A stretch of DNA of 15,503 bases from Sphingomonadales bacterium (GCA_027489295.1 JAIYAA010000364.1:1-15503); one strand, 5' to 3'. Shown: positions 6,156 to 12,813, numbered from the stretch's first letter. The notes: a model not told the origin generated them from the sequence alone. Made by a program: numbers and translations.

Positions 6156-7487
6156 ATGACCGTCGTTACCCGTTTCGCCCCCAGCCCCACCGGCACGCTG
6201 CATGTCGGCAACCTGCGGACCGCGCTGCATAACTGGCTGTTCGCGCGTCGCCACGGCGGCACCTTTCTGTTGCGGATCGACGATACCGATCAGGCGCGCT
6301 CCGAGGAACGCTTTGTCGAGTCGATCCGTGCGGATCTCGCCTGGATGGGCATGACACCCGATGCCGAGGAACGCCAGTCGGCGCGATTTGACCGCTACGC
6401 GGCGCGATTCGCGCAGCTGGTCGCCGATGGCCGGGTGTATCCCGCCTATGAGACCGCGCAGGAACTCGAGCTCAAGCGCAAGGTGCTGCTCGGTCGCGGC
6501 CTTCCCCCGGTGTATGACCGCGCCGCGCTGACGTTGACCGATGCGGATCGCGCCAAGCTGGAGGGCGAGGGCGTGCGCCCGCACTGGCGCTTCAAGCTCG
6601 ACCACGACGAGGCGATCGGCTGGGACGATCTGGTGCGCGGCCCCCAGCGCTTCGAGGCGAAGCTGCTCAGCGATCCGGTGGTGCGCCGCGCCGACGGCTC
6701 GTGGCTGTACCTGCTGCCGAGCGTGATCGACGATATCGACCTGGGCGTCACCCATGTCGTGCGCGGCGAGGACCATGTCTCGAACACCGCGAGCCAGATC
6801 CAGATGTTCACCGCGCTGGGCGGCGCCACCCCGAGCTTCGCGCACGAGGCGCTGCTGACGGGCAACGAGGGCAAGCTGTCCAAGCGGCTCGGCTCGCTGG
6901 GCATCGAGCATTTCCGCGCGGCAGGCATCGAGCCCCAGGCGCTGATCGCGCTGCTCGCCCGGCTCGGCACGAGCGACCCGGTCGAGGCCTTCGCCGATCC
7001 GGCGCCGCTGATCGCGGGCTTCGATTTCGGCCGCTTCGGTCGCGCGCCGGCCCGGTTCGATGAGGCCGAACTCGCCCAGCTCAACGCCCGCATCGTCCAC
7101 CAGCTGCCGCATGCCGCCGTCGCCGATCGGCTGCCAGCAGCAATCGACTCGGCAGGCTGGGAAGCGATTCGGCCGAACCTTTCCACCGTCGCCGAGGCGG
7201 CGGACTGGTGGGCGGTGGTGGAAGGCCCGATCGCCGCACCGCTGGTGGCGGAGGAAGACCGCGCGTTCCTCGCCCAGGCGCGGGCGGTGGCCGCGGATCT
7301 CGACTGGTCGGCCGATCCCTGGCGCGCGCTCACCGATGCGCTGAAGGCTGCCACCGGCCGCAAGGGCAAGGCGCTGTTCCTGCCGCTCCGCCGCGCGCTG
7401 ACGGCACGCGATCACGGCCCGGACATGGCCGCGCTGCTGCCGTTGATCGGCAAGGATCGTGCGCTGGAACGGCTCGCCACAGGCTGA
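6156..7487 (+). CDS. gltX: Glutamate--tRNA ligase (short, zinc-less form)
   Basis: A 443-residue class I aminoacyl-tRNA synthetase that attaches glutamate to tRNA-Glu and, in organisms without glutaminyl-tRNA synthetase, often to tRNA-Gln for later amidation. The 'HIGH' signature is HVGN at 16-19 within FAPSPTGTLHVGNLRTA, and the 'KMSKS' signature is KLSKR at 240-244. The VVRGEDHVSNT block (201-211) is present. The zinc-binding cysteines of the E. coli type are all missing: the CYC position reads AYE (97-99) and the later C-x-H is absent. The protein contains no cysteine at all. It is shorter than the roughly 470-residue canonical form. Alphaproteobacteria often carry two GltX copies and this resembles the shorter one; whether a second copy exists cannot be seen here. 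Its start is at 6156, with a likely leaderless promoter. Confidence 0.95.
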   Translation: MTVVTRFAPSPTGTLHVGNLRTALHNWLFARRHGGTFLLRIDDTDQARSEERFVESIRADLAWMGMTPDAEERQSARFDRYAARFAQLVADGRVYPAYETAQELELKRKVLLGRGLPPVYDRAALTLTDADRAKLEGEGVRPHWRFKLDHDEAIGWDDLVRGPQRFEAKLLSDPVVRRADGSWLYLLPSVIDDIDLGVTHVVRGEDHVSNTASQIQMFTALGGATPSFAHEALLTGNEGKLSKRLGSLGIEHFRAAGIEPQALIALLARLGTSDPVEAFADPAPLIAGFDFGRFGRAPARFDEAELAQLNARIVHQLPHAAVADRLPAAIDSAGWEAIRPNLSTVAEAADWWAVVEGPIAAPLVAEEDRAFLAQARAVAADLDWSADPWRALTDALKAATGRKGKALFLPLRRALTARDHGPDMAALLPLIGKDRALERLATG

Positions 7488-7498
7488 GCCGTTTCATC

Positions 7499-7527
7499 TT
7501 TACGACATCCATGTAACGTTGTACCAT
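7499..7527 (+). promoter_or_regulatory. Candidate promoter of the TonB-like gene
   Basis: TTTACG (7499-7504) and TACCAT (7522-7527) are 17 bp apart, giving a start near 7534 and a leader of about 44 nt containing AAGGAG. The -10 box lies in an imperfect 17-bp palindrome (7511-7527, ATG...CAT ends, five of eight positions symmetrical), which might be an operator. The evidence is modest. Confidence 0.35.
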
Positions 7528-7577
7528 CTCCTTCATCCGGCGTTCAGAGACCGGTGTTGGAGAAGGAGTGCTACATC

Positions 7578-8249
7578 ATGCATGCCGATACCCGTTATCA
7601 TGCCAGCGCCCCGCGATCGGTCAGCTTCGGGGCCGCGCTCGCCATCAATGGCGCGATCCTTGCGGGAATGATCTTTGCCGCGCCGAACATCGTCGTGCTC
7701 CGGGATCCGCCGGTCGTGATGCACCCAGTGGATGTGAAGGACATTCCCCCGCCGCCGCCGGTCGATCAACCCAAGCCGGTCGAGAAGATCCAGCCGCGCA
7801 CGTCGCAGCCGCCCTTCCTCGACAAGCCGATCGTCGACACGACCAGCGAGACCAACATCCGGACCACGACCATCCTGCCGGACACGCTGCCGCCGATCCA
7901 AAAGCCGGCCGATACCGGTCCGGTAACCGTCCTCGATCCCGCCAAGGCGGTGCCTGCTCTGATCGGCGCGACCACGGACCCGCGCTATGCGCAGGATTTC
8001 CAGCCCGAATACCCGTCCCAGGAAATCCGCGCCCAGCGTGACGGCCTGGTCACCTTGCGCGTGCTGATCGGTACGGACGGCCGGGTGAAGGCGGTGGAGC
8101 CGGTGAGCGCCACCAGCGACGCCTTTTTCGCCGTCACCAAGCGCCAGGCGCTGGGCAAATGGCGCTTCCGTGCCGCCACCCGCGGCGGCGTCGCCGAGGA
8201 AAGCTGGAAGACCATGACCGTGCGCTTCCGCATCGAAGACGCCCGCTGA
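7578..8249 (+). CDS. TonB family energy transducer-like protein
   Basis: A 223-residue protein with TonB layout: a short cytoplasmic N-terminus, one membrane helix (about residues 17-35), a periplasmic linker beginning with a proline run (IPPPPPVDQPKPVEK, 56-70), and a C-terminal TonB domain (about 143-222). The last includes EYPSQEIRAQRDGLVTLRV, then KAVEPVSATSDAFF and GKWRFRAAT, the usual 'P..A......G.V...V.I...G.V......S.......A...W.F.P' pattern. Such proteins pass proton-motive energy from ExbB/ExbD to outer-membrane TonB-dependent receptors. The helix reads ALAINGAILAGMIF where E. coli TonB has the essential His of its S-H-L-S motif; here it is Asn. The start at 7578 has AAGGAG nine bases upstream. 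No exbB/exbD or receptor gene is adjacent, so its partner is unknown. Confidence 0.88.
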   Translation: MHADTRYHASAPRSVSFGAALAINGAILAGMIFAAPNIVVLRDPPVVMHPVDVKDIPPPPPVDQPKPVEKIQPRTSQPPFLDKPIVDTTSETNIRTTTILPDTLPPIQKPADTGPVTVLDPAKAVPALIGATTDPRYAQDFQPEYPSQEIRAQRDGLVTLRVLIGTDGRVKAVEPVSATSDAFFAVTKRQALGKWRFRAATRGGVAEESWKTMTVRFRIEDAR

Positions 8250-8271
8250 TCGCCCTCCGATAGGCGTGCGT

Positions 8272-8305
8272 GGACGCGGGGGCTGGCCCTGGAGCCCCCG
8301 CGTCC
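8272..8305 (+). terminator. Perfect 13-bp hairpin after the TonB-like gene
   Basis: GGACGCGGGGGCT (8272-8284) is the exact reverse complement of AGCCCCCGCGTCC (8293-8305), with an eight-base loop. It begins 22 nt after the TonB-like stop. Only CTATCTT follows, not a T run, so it is an imperfect intrinsic terminator. A possible -10 box, TATCTT (8307-8312), lies just after it and 9 nt before the next start codon, so the hairpin may also mark the promoter region of the riboflavin unit. Confidence 0.6.
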
Positions 8306-8321
8306 CTATCTTCGCCCCGCG

Positions 8322-8669
8322 ATGACCTTCCTCAAAAATATCTCGCCGCTCCGGGCGCTGCGCGATCTGCGCGGCTATCTGGCGACGCGCAAGAAGCACG
8401 AACTCTGGTTCATGATGCTGGCGTTGGTGGTCACCTTCGGCATCATCGTGGCGTTCGTGAAGGATTCGCACGTGCCGGTGCCGTACAAGAAGAACATCAT
8501 CTACGTGGACAGCTGGCCGATCACCCGCACCGAGGCGGAGATCCGCGCCAAGCAGAAGGTGGACGAGGCCAAGCGGCAGGAAGAAGAAGCGGCCTTCCTG
8601 GAGCGGCAGAAAAAACGGGCGGCCGACTTCAAGAAATATGACGACTGGCTGAAGAAGCACGGCATTTGA
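8322..8669 (+). CDS. Small membrane-anchored coiled-coil protein, first gene of the riboflavin unit
   Basis: A 115-residue protein that I do not recognise as a named family. It has a basic N-terminus (RDLRGYLATRKKHE), one membrane helix at about residues 28-46 (LWFMMLALVVTFGIIVAFV), and a conserved-looking segment YKKNIIYVDSWPITRTEAEI (55-74). A highly charged helical stretch (about 69-107, rich in Lys, Glu, Arg and Ala) is probably a coiled coil. By the positive-inside rule the N-terminus is cytoplasmic and the coiled coil periplasmic. The ATG at 8322 has no strong Shine-Dalgarno but a TATCTT box 9 bp upstream. Its TGA overlaps the TTG start of ribD, which implies coupled translation. The function is unknown; position is the only link to riboflavin. 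Confidence 0.8.
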   Translation: MTFLKNISPLRALRDLRGYLATRKKHELWFMMLALVVTFGIIVAFVKDSHVPVPYKKNIIYVDSWPITRTEAEIRAKQKVDEAKRQEEEAAFLERQKKRAADFKKYDDWLKKHGI

Positions 8670-9631
8670 ACGACGCGCGCTGGATGGCGGCGGCGCTCGG
8701 GCTCGCCGAGCGCGGGCGGGGGCGGACGGCGCCCAACCCCGCCGTCGGCTGTGTCCTGGTGCGCGACGGCCGGGTGATCGGCCGTGGCTGGACGCAGCCG
8801 GGCGGCCGCCCCCATGCCGAGGCGATGGCGCTGACCCAGGCCGGCGCAGCGGCGCGCAGGGCGACCGCCTATGTGACGCTCGAACCCTGTGCCCATCGTT
8901 CCGAGCGTGGGCCCGCCTGCGCCGATCTGCTCGTCGCGGCCGGCATTGCCCGCGTGGTCGCGGCCCTGCGGGACCCCGATCCGCGCACCGACGGCACCGG
9001 CTTCGCCCGGTTGCAGTCGGCAGGCGTCGCGGTGGAAGCCGGTCTGATGGCGGCCGAGGCGCGGCGGAGCATGGCCGGTTTCCTCACGCGTCAGGCAAAG
9101 GGCCGCCCGCACGTCACGCTCAAGCTCGCGACCTCGCTGGATGGCCGCATCGCGCTTTCTACCGGCGAGAGCAAGTGGATCACCGGCCCCCAGGCGCGGG
9201 CCCATGCCCATCTCGAACGCGCCCGGCATGACGGCATCCTCGTCGGCCGGGGCACCTTCCTCGCCGACACGCCCAAGCTCGACGTCCGCCTGCCCGGCCT
9301 CGCCGATCGCGCGCCGCGGCGGATCCTGCTGTCCTCCACCGGTCCGACTCCGCCGGGTTGGGAGCGCGTCGCCGACATCGCGGACATCCGCCACCTGCCC
9401 CAGATCGACACGCTGATGGTCGAAGGCGGCGCCAGGGCGGCGACTGCCTTTCTCCGCGCCGACATGGTCGACCGGCTTCTGCTCTACCGCGCGCCGATCC
9501 TGATCGGCGGCGGCAAACCCGCGATCGAGGCATTCGGCCTCGCCGCATTGTCCGAGGCGCATGATCGCTGGCGTCTACTGGACTCTCGTCTGCTTGGCAG
9601 CGATCGGTTCGAGGTCTACGAGCGCAACTGA
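8666..9631 (+). CDS. ribD: Bifunctional riboflavin biosynthesis deaminase/reductase RibD
   Basis: A 321-residue cytoplasmic enzyme catalysing the second and third steps of riboflavin synthesis: deamination of the diaminopyrimidine made from GTP, then NADPH-dependent reduction of its ribosyl chain. The N-terminal deaminase has the zinc site H50-A-E52, C75 (in EPCAH) and C85 (in RGPAC), with NPAVGCV at 24-30. The C-terminal reductase starts with RPHVTLKLATSLDGRIA, followed by GESKWITG and GRGTFLADTPKLDVR; MVEGGARAATAF and LIGGGKPAIE form the nucleotide-binding end. I chose the TTG at 8666, which overlaps the previous stop and restores the conserved 'DARWMAAAL' start; the ATG at 8684 would lose it. 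The stop overlaps the ribE start (TGATG). Confidence 0.95.
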   Translation: MNDARWMAAALGLAERGRGRTAPNPAVGCVLVRDGRVIGRGWTQPGGRPHAEAMALTQAGAAARRATAYVTLEPCAHRSERGPACADLLVAAGIARVVAALRDPDPRTDGTGFARLQSAGVAVEAGLMAAEARRSMAGFLTRQAKGRPHVTLKLATSLDGRIALSTGESKWITGPQARAHAHLERARHDGILVGRGTFLADTPKLDVRLPGLADRAPRRILLSSTGPTPPGWERVADIADIRHLPQIDTLMVEGGARAATAFLRADMVDRLLLYRAPILIGGGKPAIEAFGLAALSEAHDRWRLLDSRLLGSDRFEVYERN

Positions 9632-10239
9632 TGTTCACCGGAATCGTAAGCGATGTCGGCACGATCGACGCGGTAGAGCGCCAGGGCGACCTGCGCGTGC
9701 GCGTGTCGACGGCCTATCCCACCCATGAGATCGATCTCGGCGCCTCGGTCGCCTGTTCGGGCGTGTGCCTGACGGTGGTCGACAAGGGGCCGAACTGGCT
9801 CGACTTCGACGTGTCGGGCGAAACCGTGTCGCGCACCGCCGACGACCAGTGGACCGCCGGCCGCAAGCTCAACCTCGAGCGCGCGCTGCGCCTCGGCGAC
9901 GAACTGGGTGGGCATATCGTCACCGGCCATGTCGACGGCGTCGGCCGGGTCAAGCTGGTCGAGGCGATCGACGGCTCGCACCATGTCGTGATCGCGGCGG
10001 GGCCGGAAATCGCCCCCTATGTCGCGCCCAAGGGTTCGATCACCGTCGACGGCGTGTCGCTGACGGTCAACGCGGTGGACGATACCCCGCAAGGTGTCGA
10101 ATTCCACCTCAACATCATTCCCCACACCGCCACGGTCACCACCTTCGCCACGCTGGCGGAGGGCCAGGCGGTCAATCTGGAGATCGACGTGCTGGCGCGC
10201 TATCTCCAGCGCATGGAGGCATTGCGTGCCAAAGGCTGA
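9631..10239 (+). CDS. ribE: Riboflavin synthase alpha subunit
   Basis: A 202-residue enzyme that dismutates two molecules of 6,7-dimethyl-8-ribityllumazine into riboflavin and the diaminopyrimidine, the last step of the pathway. It opens with the invariant MFTGIV and contains two lumazine-binding repeats. The first has ACSGVCLTVVD at about 47-57 and the second has GSITVDGVSLTVN at about 134-146. GHIVTGHVDGVG (about 93-104) begins the second repeat. The length is normal. The ATG shares one base with the ribD stop, and the end overlaps the next gene by 14 nt. The symbol ribE follows common alphaproteobacterial use (ribC in E. coli). Confidence 0.96.
   Translation: MFTGIVSDVGTIDAVERQGDLRVRVSTAYPTHEIDLGASVACSGVCLTVVDKGPNWLDFDVSGETVSRTADDQWTAGRKLNLERALRLGDELGGHIVTGHVDGVGRVKLVEAIDGSHHVVIAAGPEIAPYVAPKGSITVDGVSLTVNAVDDTPQGVEFHLNIIPHTATVTTFATLAEGQAVNLEIDVLARYLQRMEALRAKG
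10215..10219 (+). promoter_or_regulatory. Ribosome binding site fixing the GTG start of ribBX
   Basis: GGAGG lies inside the end of ribE with a six-base spacer to the GTG at 10226. It is the best Shine-Dalgarno in the riboflavin unit and decides between this GTG and an upstream in-frame ATG at 10094, whose 44 extra codons merely overlap ribE. Confidence 0.75.
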
Positions 10240-11362
10240 ACTCGCCGCGCTCAAGCACGGCTTCCTCTCCTCGCCCGAGGAACTGATCGACGAGGCCCGC
10301 AACGGCCGCATGTTCATCTTGGTCGACGACGAGGATCGCGAGAATGAAGGCGATCTGGTCATCCCCGCCCAGATGGCGACGCCCGATGCGATCAACTTCA
10401 TGGCCAAGTTCGGCCGCGGCCTGATCTGCCTGGCGATGACCAAGGCGCGCGTCGACCAGCTCGGGCTCGAGCTGATGAGCCGCGCCAACGGCACCCGGCA
10501 CGAAACCGCCTTCACCGTCTCGATCGAGGCGAAGGAAGGCGTGACCACGGGCATTTCCGCCGCCGACCGCGCCCGCACCATCTCGGTCGCGATCGACAGC
10601 ACCAAGGATCGTGCCGACATCGTCACGCCGGGCCATGTCTTCCCGCTGGTCGCGCGCGACGGCGGCGTGCTGGTCCGCGCCGGCCATACCGAGGCGGCGG
10701 TCGACGTCGCGCGACTGGCGGGCCTCAACCCCGCCGGCGTGATCTGCGAGATCATGAAGGACGACGGGACGATGGCGCGGCTCGACGATCTCGTCGGCTT
10801 CGCCCAGCTCCACAACCTCAAGATCGGCACGATCCGCGACCTGATCGCCTATCGCCGCCGCCACGACCATCTCGTCGAGCAACGCGCCGAGGCGACCTTC
10901 ACCAGCGACTGGGGCGGCGAGTGGCGCGCGCTCACCTTCTGGAACAAGGCCACCGGCAGCGAGCAGGTCGCGCTGGTCAAGGGCAAGATCGATCCGAGCA
11001 AGCCGACGCTGGTGCGGATGCATGCGCTGTCGCCCTTCGCCGATGTGTTCGGCGAGGGCGGCACGCGCGGCGGCCTGCTGCGCAAGTCGATGGAGATCAT
11101 CGGTGCGGAAGGTGCCGGCGTGGTGGTGGTGATCAACCGGCCGCGCCCCGACGGCTATACCGTCGCGCTGCAGACCCGCAGCGGCGCGATTCCGCCCAAG
11201 GACATGGACGAGCTGCGCGATTACGGCGTCGGCGCGACCATCCTTACCGAACTCGGCGTGCAGGACATGATCCTGCTCTCCAACACCCATCACACGCTGA
11301 TCGGGCTCGACGGCTATGGCCTGTCGATCGCCGGCACGCGTCCCATCGATTCGGAGCAGTAA
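10226..11362 (+). CDS. ribB: 3,4-dihydroxy-2-butanone 4-phosphate synthase fused to a degenerate GTP cyclohydrolase II domain (RibBX)
   Basis: A 378-residue two-domain protein. The N-terminal RibB domain (about 12-210) makes dihydroxybutanone phosphate from ribulose 5-phosphate and looks active: the acidic metal loop [10 protein letters not shown] at 34-43, [12 protein letters not shown] (104-115), TPGHVFPL (134-141), GHTEA (153-157) and NDDGTMA-like KDDGTMA (178-184) are intact. The C-terminal part (about 215-376) aligns in outline with GTP cyclohydrolase II. However, the zinc-binding cysteines are absent; the segment reads [20 protein letters not shown] (266-285), and this half contains no cysteine at all. 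The catalytic RxxGRGIG loop is also missing. Known family members of this kind are termed RibBX, and the second domain is not a GTP cyclohydrolase. A true ribA must lie elsewhere. Confidence 0.93.
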   Translation: MPKAELAALKHGFLSSPEELIDEARNGRMFILVDDEDRENEGDLVIPAQMATPDAINFMAKFGRGLICLAMTKARVDQLGLELMSRANGTRHETAFTVSIEAKEGVTTGISAADRARTISVAIDSTKDRADIVTPGHVFPLVARDGGVLVRAGHTEAAVDVARLAGLNPAGVICEIMKDDGTMARLDDLVGFAQLHNLKIGTIRDLIAYRRRHDHLVEQRAEATFTSDWGGEWRALTFWNKATGSEQVALVKGKIDPSKPTLVRMHALSPFADVFGEGGTRGGLLRKSMEIIGAEGAGVVVVINRPRPDGYTVALQTRSGAIPPKDMDELRDYGVGATILTELGVQDMILLSNTHHTLIGLDGYGLSIAGTRPIDSEQ

Positions 11363-11781
11363 TGGCCAACATCCTCATCGTCGAAGCCCGCTTCTACGAG
11401 CACCTCAACGACCAGCTGATCGCCGGCGCCAAGGCCGCGATCGAGGCGGCGGGCCACAAGGCCGAGGTGATCACCGTGCCGGGCGCGCTCGAGATCCCCG
11501 GCGCCGTCGCGCTGGCGGCGGACAGCGGCCGTTACGACGCGTTCGTCGCGATCGGCGTGGTGATCCGCGGCGAGACCTATCATTTCGAGATCGTCGCGGG
11601 CGAGAGCGCGCGCGGGCTGATGGCGCTGTCGATGGACGGCGTCGCGATCGGCAACGGCATCCTGACGGTCGAGAATGAAGCGCAGGCGCTGGTCCGCGCG
11701 GACCCTGCGCAGAAGGACAAGGGCGGCGAGGCGGCCAAGGCGGCGCTGGCGATGCTCGCGCTCAAGGGCAAGTTCGGCTGA
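11362..11781 (+). CDS. ribH: 6,7-dimethyl-8-ribityllumazine synthase
   Basis: A 139-residue enzyme that joins dihydroxybutanone phosphate to the ribityl diaminopyrimidine, giving the lumazine used by riboflavin synthase. The characteristic motifs are [10 protein letters not shown] (39-48), [14 protein letters not shown] (65-78, including the catalytic His at 74), [17 protein letters not shown] (93-109) and the substrate-binding Arg at 112. The typical C-terminal '[10 protein letters not shown]' follows. The length is on the short side but normal for bacterial lumazine synthases. Its start shares one base with the ribBX stop (TAATG) and its stop shares one base with the next ATG (TGATG). In many proteobacteria nusB follows ribH; here an acetyltransferase gene follows instead. 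Confidence 0.96.
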   Translation: MANILIVEARFYEHLNDQLIAGAKAAIEAAGHKAEVITVPGALEIPGAVALAADSGRYDAFVAIGVVIRGETYHFEIVAGESARGLMALSMDGVAIGNGILTVENEAQALVRADPAQKDKGGEAAKAALAMLALKGKFG

Positions 11782-12326
11782 TGCAGGTGCCGGTGCTCGA
11801 AACCGAGCGCCTGCTCCTCCGCCAGCACGAGGCTGGCGATTTCGACGCGTGGGCGGACTTCCATGCCGACCCGGAGGCCATGCGGTTTCTGGGCGGCGTG
11901 CAGCCGCGCGGTACCGCCTGGCGCGGCATGTGCAGCATGGCGGGCGCCTGGACGATCCGCGGCTTCTCGATGTTCGCGGTCATCGAACGTGCCACCGGGC
12001 GCTGGATCGGCCGGATCGGTCCCCATTCGCCGGAGGGCTGGCCCGGTCTGGAAGTGGGCTGGGGCCTGGCGCGCGAGGCGTCGGGCAAGGGCTATGCGCG
12101 CGAGGCCGCGACCGCCGCGATCGACTATGCGGTCTACGTGCTCGGCTGGGACGAGGTGATCCACACTATCGATCCCGACAACCTCGCCTCCATCAAGCTC
12201 GCACAGTCGCTAGGGTCCGAGAATCGCGGGCCCACCCGACTGCCGGCGCCGCTCGAGCATTTCCGGGTCGATTGCTGGGCGCAGACTGCCGAGCACTGGC
12301 GTGCGCGCCGCCCGGCGCGGGACTGA
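11781..12326 (+). CDS. GNAT family N-acetyltransferase (RimJ/RimL-like)
   Basis: A 181-residue protein of the GCN5-related acetyltransferase superfamily, in the RimJ/RimL-like group that acetylates protein N-termini or small molecules with acetyl-CoA. It begins LETERLLLRQHEAGDFDAWA (6-25), the standard opening of the group. Acetyl-CoA-binding motif A is GLAREASGKGYAREAATAAI (about 95-114), with the usual Q/R-x-x-G-x-G/A pattern slightly altered to R-E-A-S-G-K-G-Y-A. Then come DPDNLASIKLAQSLG (130-144), where the 'N-x-x-S' block is conserved. It is coupled to ribH through a TGATG overlap and ends 4 nt before the next gene. The target is unknown; its place in the riboflavin unit may be chance or may point to flavin-linked use. 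Confidence 0.88.
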   Translation: MQVPVLETERLLLRQHEAGDFDAWADFHADPEAMRFLGGVQPRGTAWRGMCSMAGAWTIRGFSMFAVIERATGRWIGRIGPHSPEGWPGLEVGWGLAREASGKGYAREAATAAIDYAVYVLGWDEVIHTIDPDNLASIKLAQSLGSENRGPTRLPAPLEHFRVDCWAQTAEHWRARRPARD

Positions 12327-12330
12327 CGCC

Positions 12331-12813
12331 ATGGACATGCCGCCCTCTCGCTATCGCGTCGAAGAGCGGGGGCGACGGCTCGTCGTGATCGACCGCGCCA
12401 GCGGGCGCGAGGTTTCCCCCACCAAATCCCCGACTTCGCTTGGCGGGGTGGGCGTAGAGCTTCGCCCAAAGCGGCGGGGGCTGAGACCAGGGCCTCTGGC
12501 CGGGCGAGGGGGGGCGCAGCCCTGGCGGTTCGGGCTCCAACGCCCCCGCGCGACTCCCGACAGCTTCGTCACGCGCAGCTGGTTCGACAAGAAGGCGCCG
12601 CGCACCATCAAGCTCAACTATACCGCCCTTTCGCGACTGGCGATGCTGCGGTTCGGCGGCGCGATCCTCATCGCGCTGCTGGTGGCGGGCAGCTTCCTAT
12701 TCTGGCCCTGGTTCCCGTTCCTGATCGGGATGGTGCTCGCCCCGGCGAAGATGCGCGAACATCTCCGCGGGGCCAGCACCCGTTGGATCGACGGCTTCGA
12801 TCAGGCCGACTGA
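12331..12813 (+). CDS. Hypothetical small membrane protein with palindromic insert, last gene of the riboflavin unit
   Basis: A 160-residue protein of unknown family. The N-terminal 27 residues (PPSRYRVEERGRRLVVIDR) form a probable small beta segment. Residues 28-76 are a proline-, glycine- and arginine-rich stretch encoded by palindrome-rich DNA. Then FVTRSWFDKKAPRTIKLNY (79-97) and two adjacent hydrophobic segments (about 107-124 and 126-138) follow, with a charged tail WIDGFDQAD. The two flanking parts look like one compact family interrupted by the insert. I chose the ATG at 12331, 4 nt after the acetyltransferase stop; an ATG at 12337 is equally possible. It ends in a 13-bp tail-to-tail overlap with the ene-reductase gene. 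Confidence 0.75.
   Translation: MDMPPSRYRVEERGRRLVVIDRASGREVSPTKSPTSLGGVGVELRPKRRGLRPGPLAGRGGAQPWRFGLQRPRATPDSFVTRSWFDKKAPRTIKLNYTALSRLAMLRFGGAILIALLVAGSFLFWPWFPFLIGMVLAPAKMREHLRGASTRWIDGFDQAD
12416..12536. repeat. Palindrome-rich in-frame insert within the 12331 gene
   Basis: Four inverted repeats follow one another: CCCACC (12418-12423) with GGTGGG (12447-12452), also CCCCG/CGGGG inside it; GGGCG (12450-12454) with CGCCC (12463-12467); CCAG (12487-12490) with CTGG (12496-12499); and AGCCC (12518-12522) with GGGCT (12532-12536). The reading frame remains open throughout, giving low-complexity Pro/Gly/Arg protein. The composition is unlike the neighbouring coding DNA. Confidence 0.5.

Noticed and set aside
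6036..7415. Minus-strand open frame (459 codons) opposite gltX
   Set aside because: It is a shadow of gltX, which has all synthetase signatures on the plus strand.
10094..10225. Upstream ATG extending ribBX by 44 codons
   Set aside because: The extension overlaps ribE, has shadow-like Arg/Ser/Pro composition, and the GTG at 10226 has a GGAGG at ideal spacing.
11341..11381. Possible nusB or FMN-related element around ribH
   Set aside because: The junction is a simple TAATG overlap with no room for a regulatory element, and nusB is not present after ribH in this window.
12331..12560. Frameshift in the 12331 gene explaining the odd Pro/Arg-rich middle
   Set aside because: The flanking parts are in the same frame and no alternative frame across the middle gives a better protein; an in-frame insert explains it more simply.
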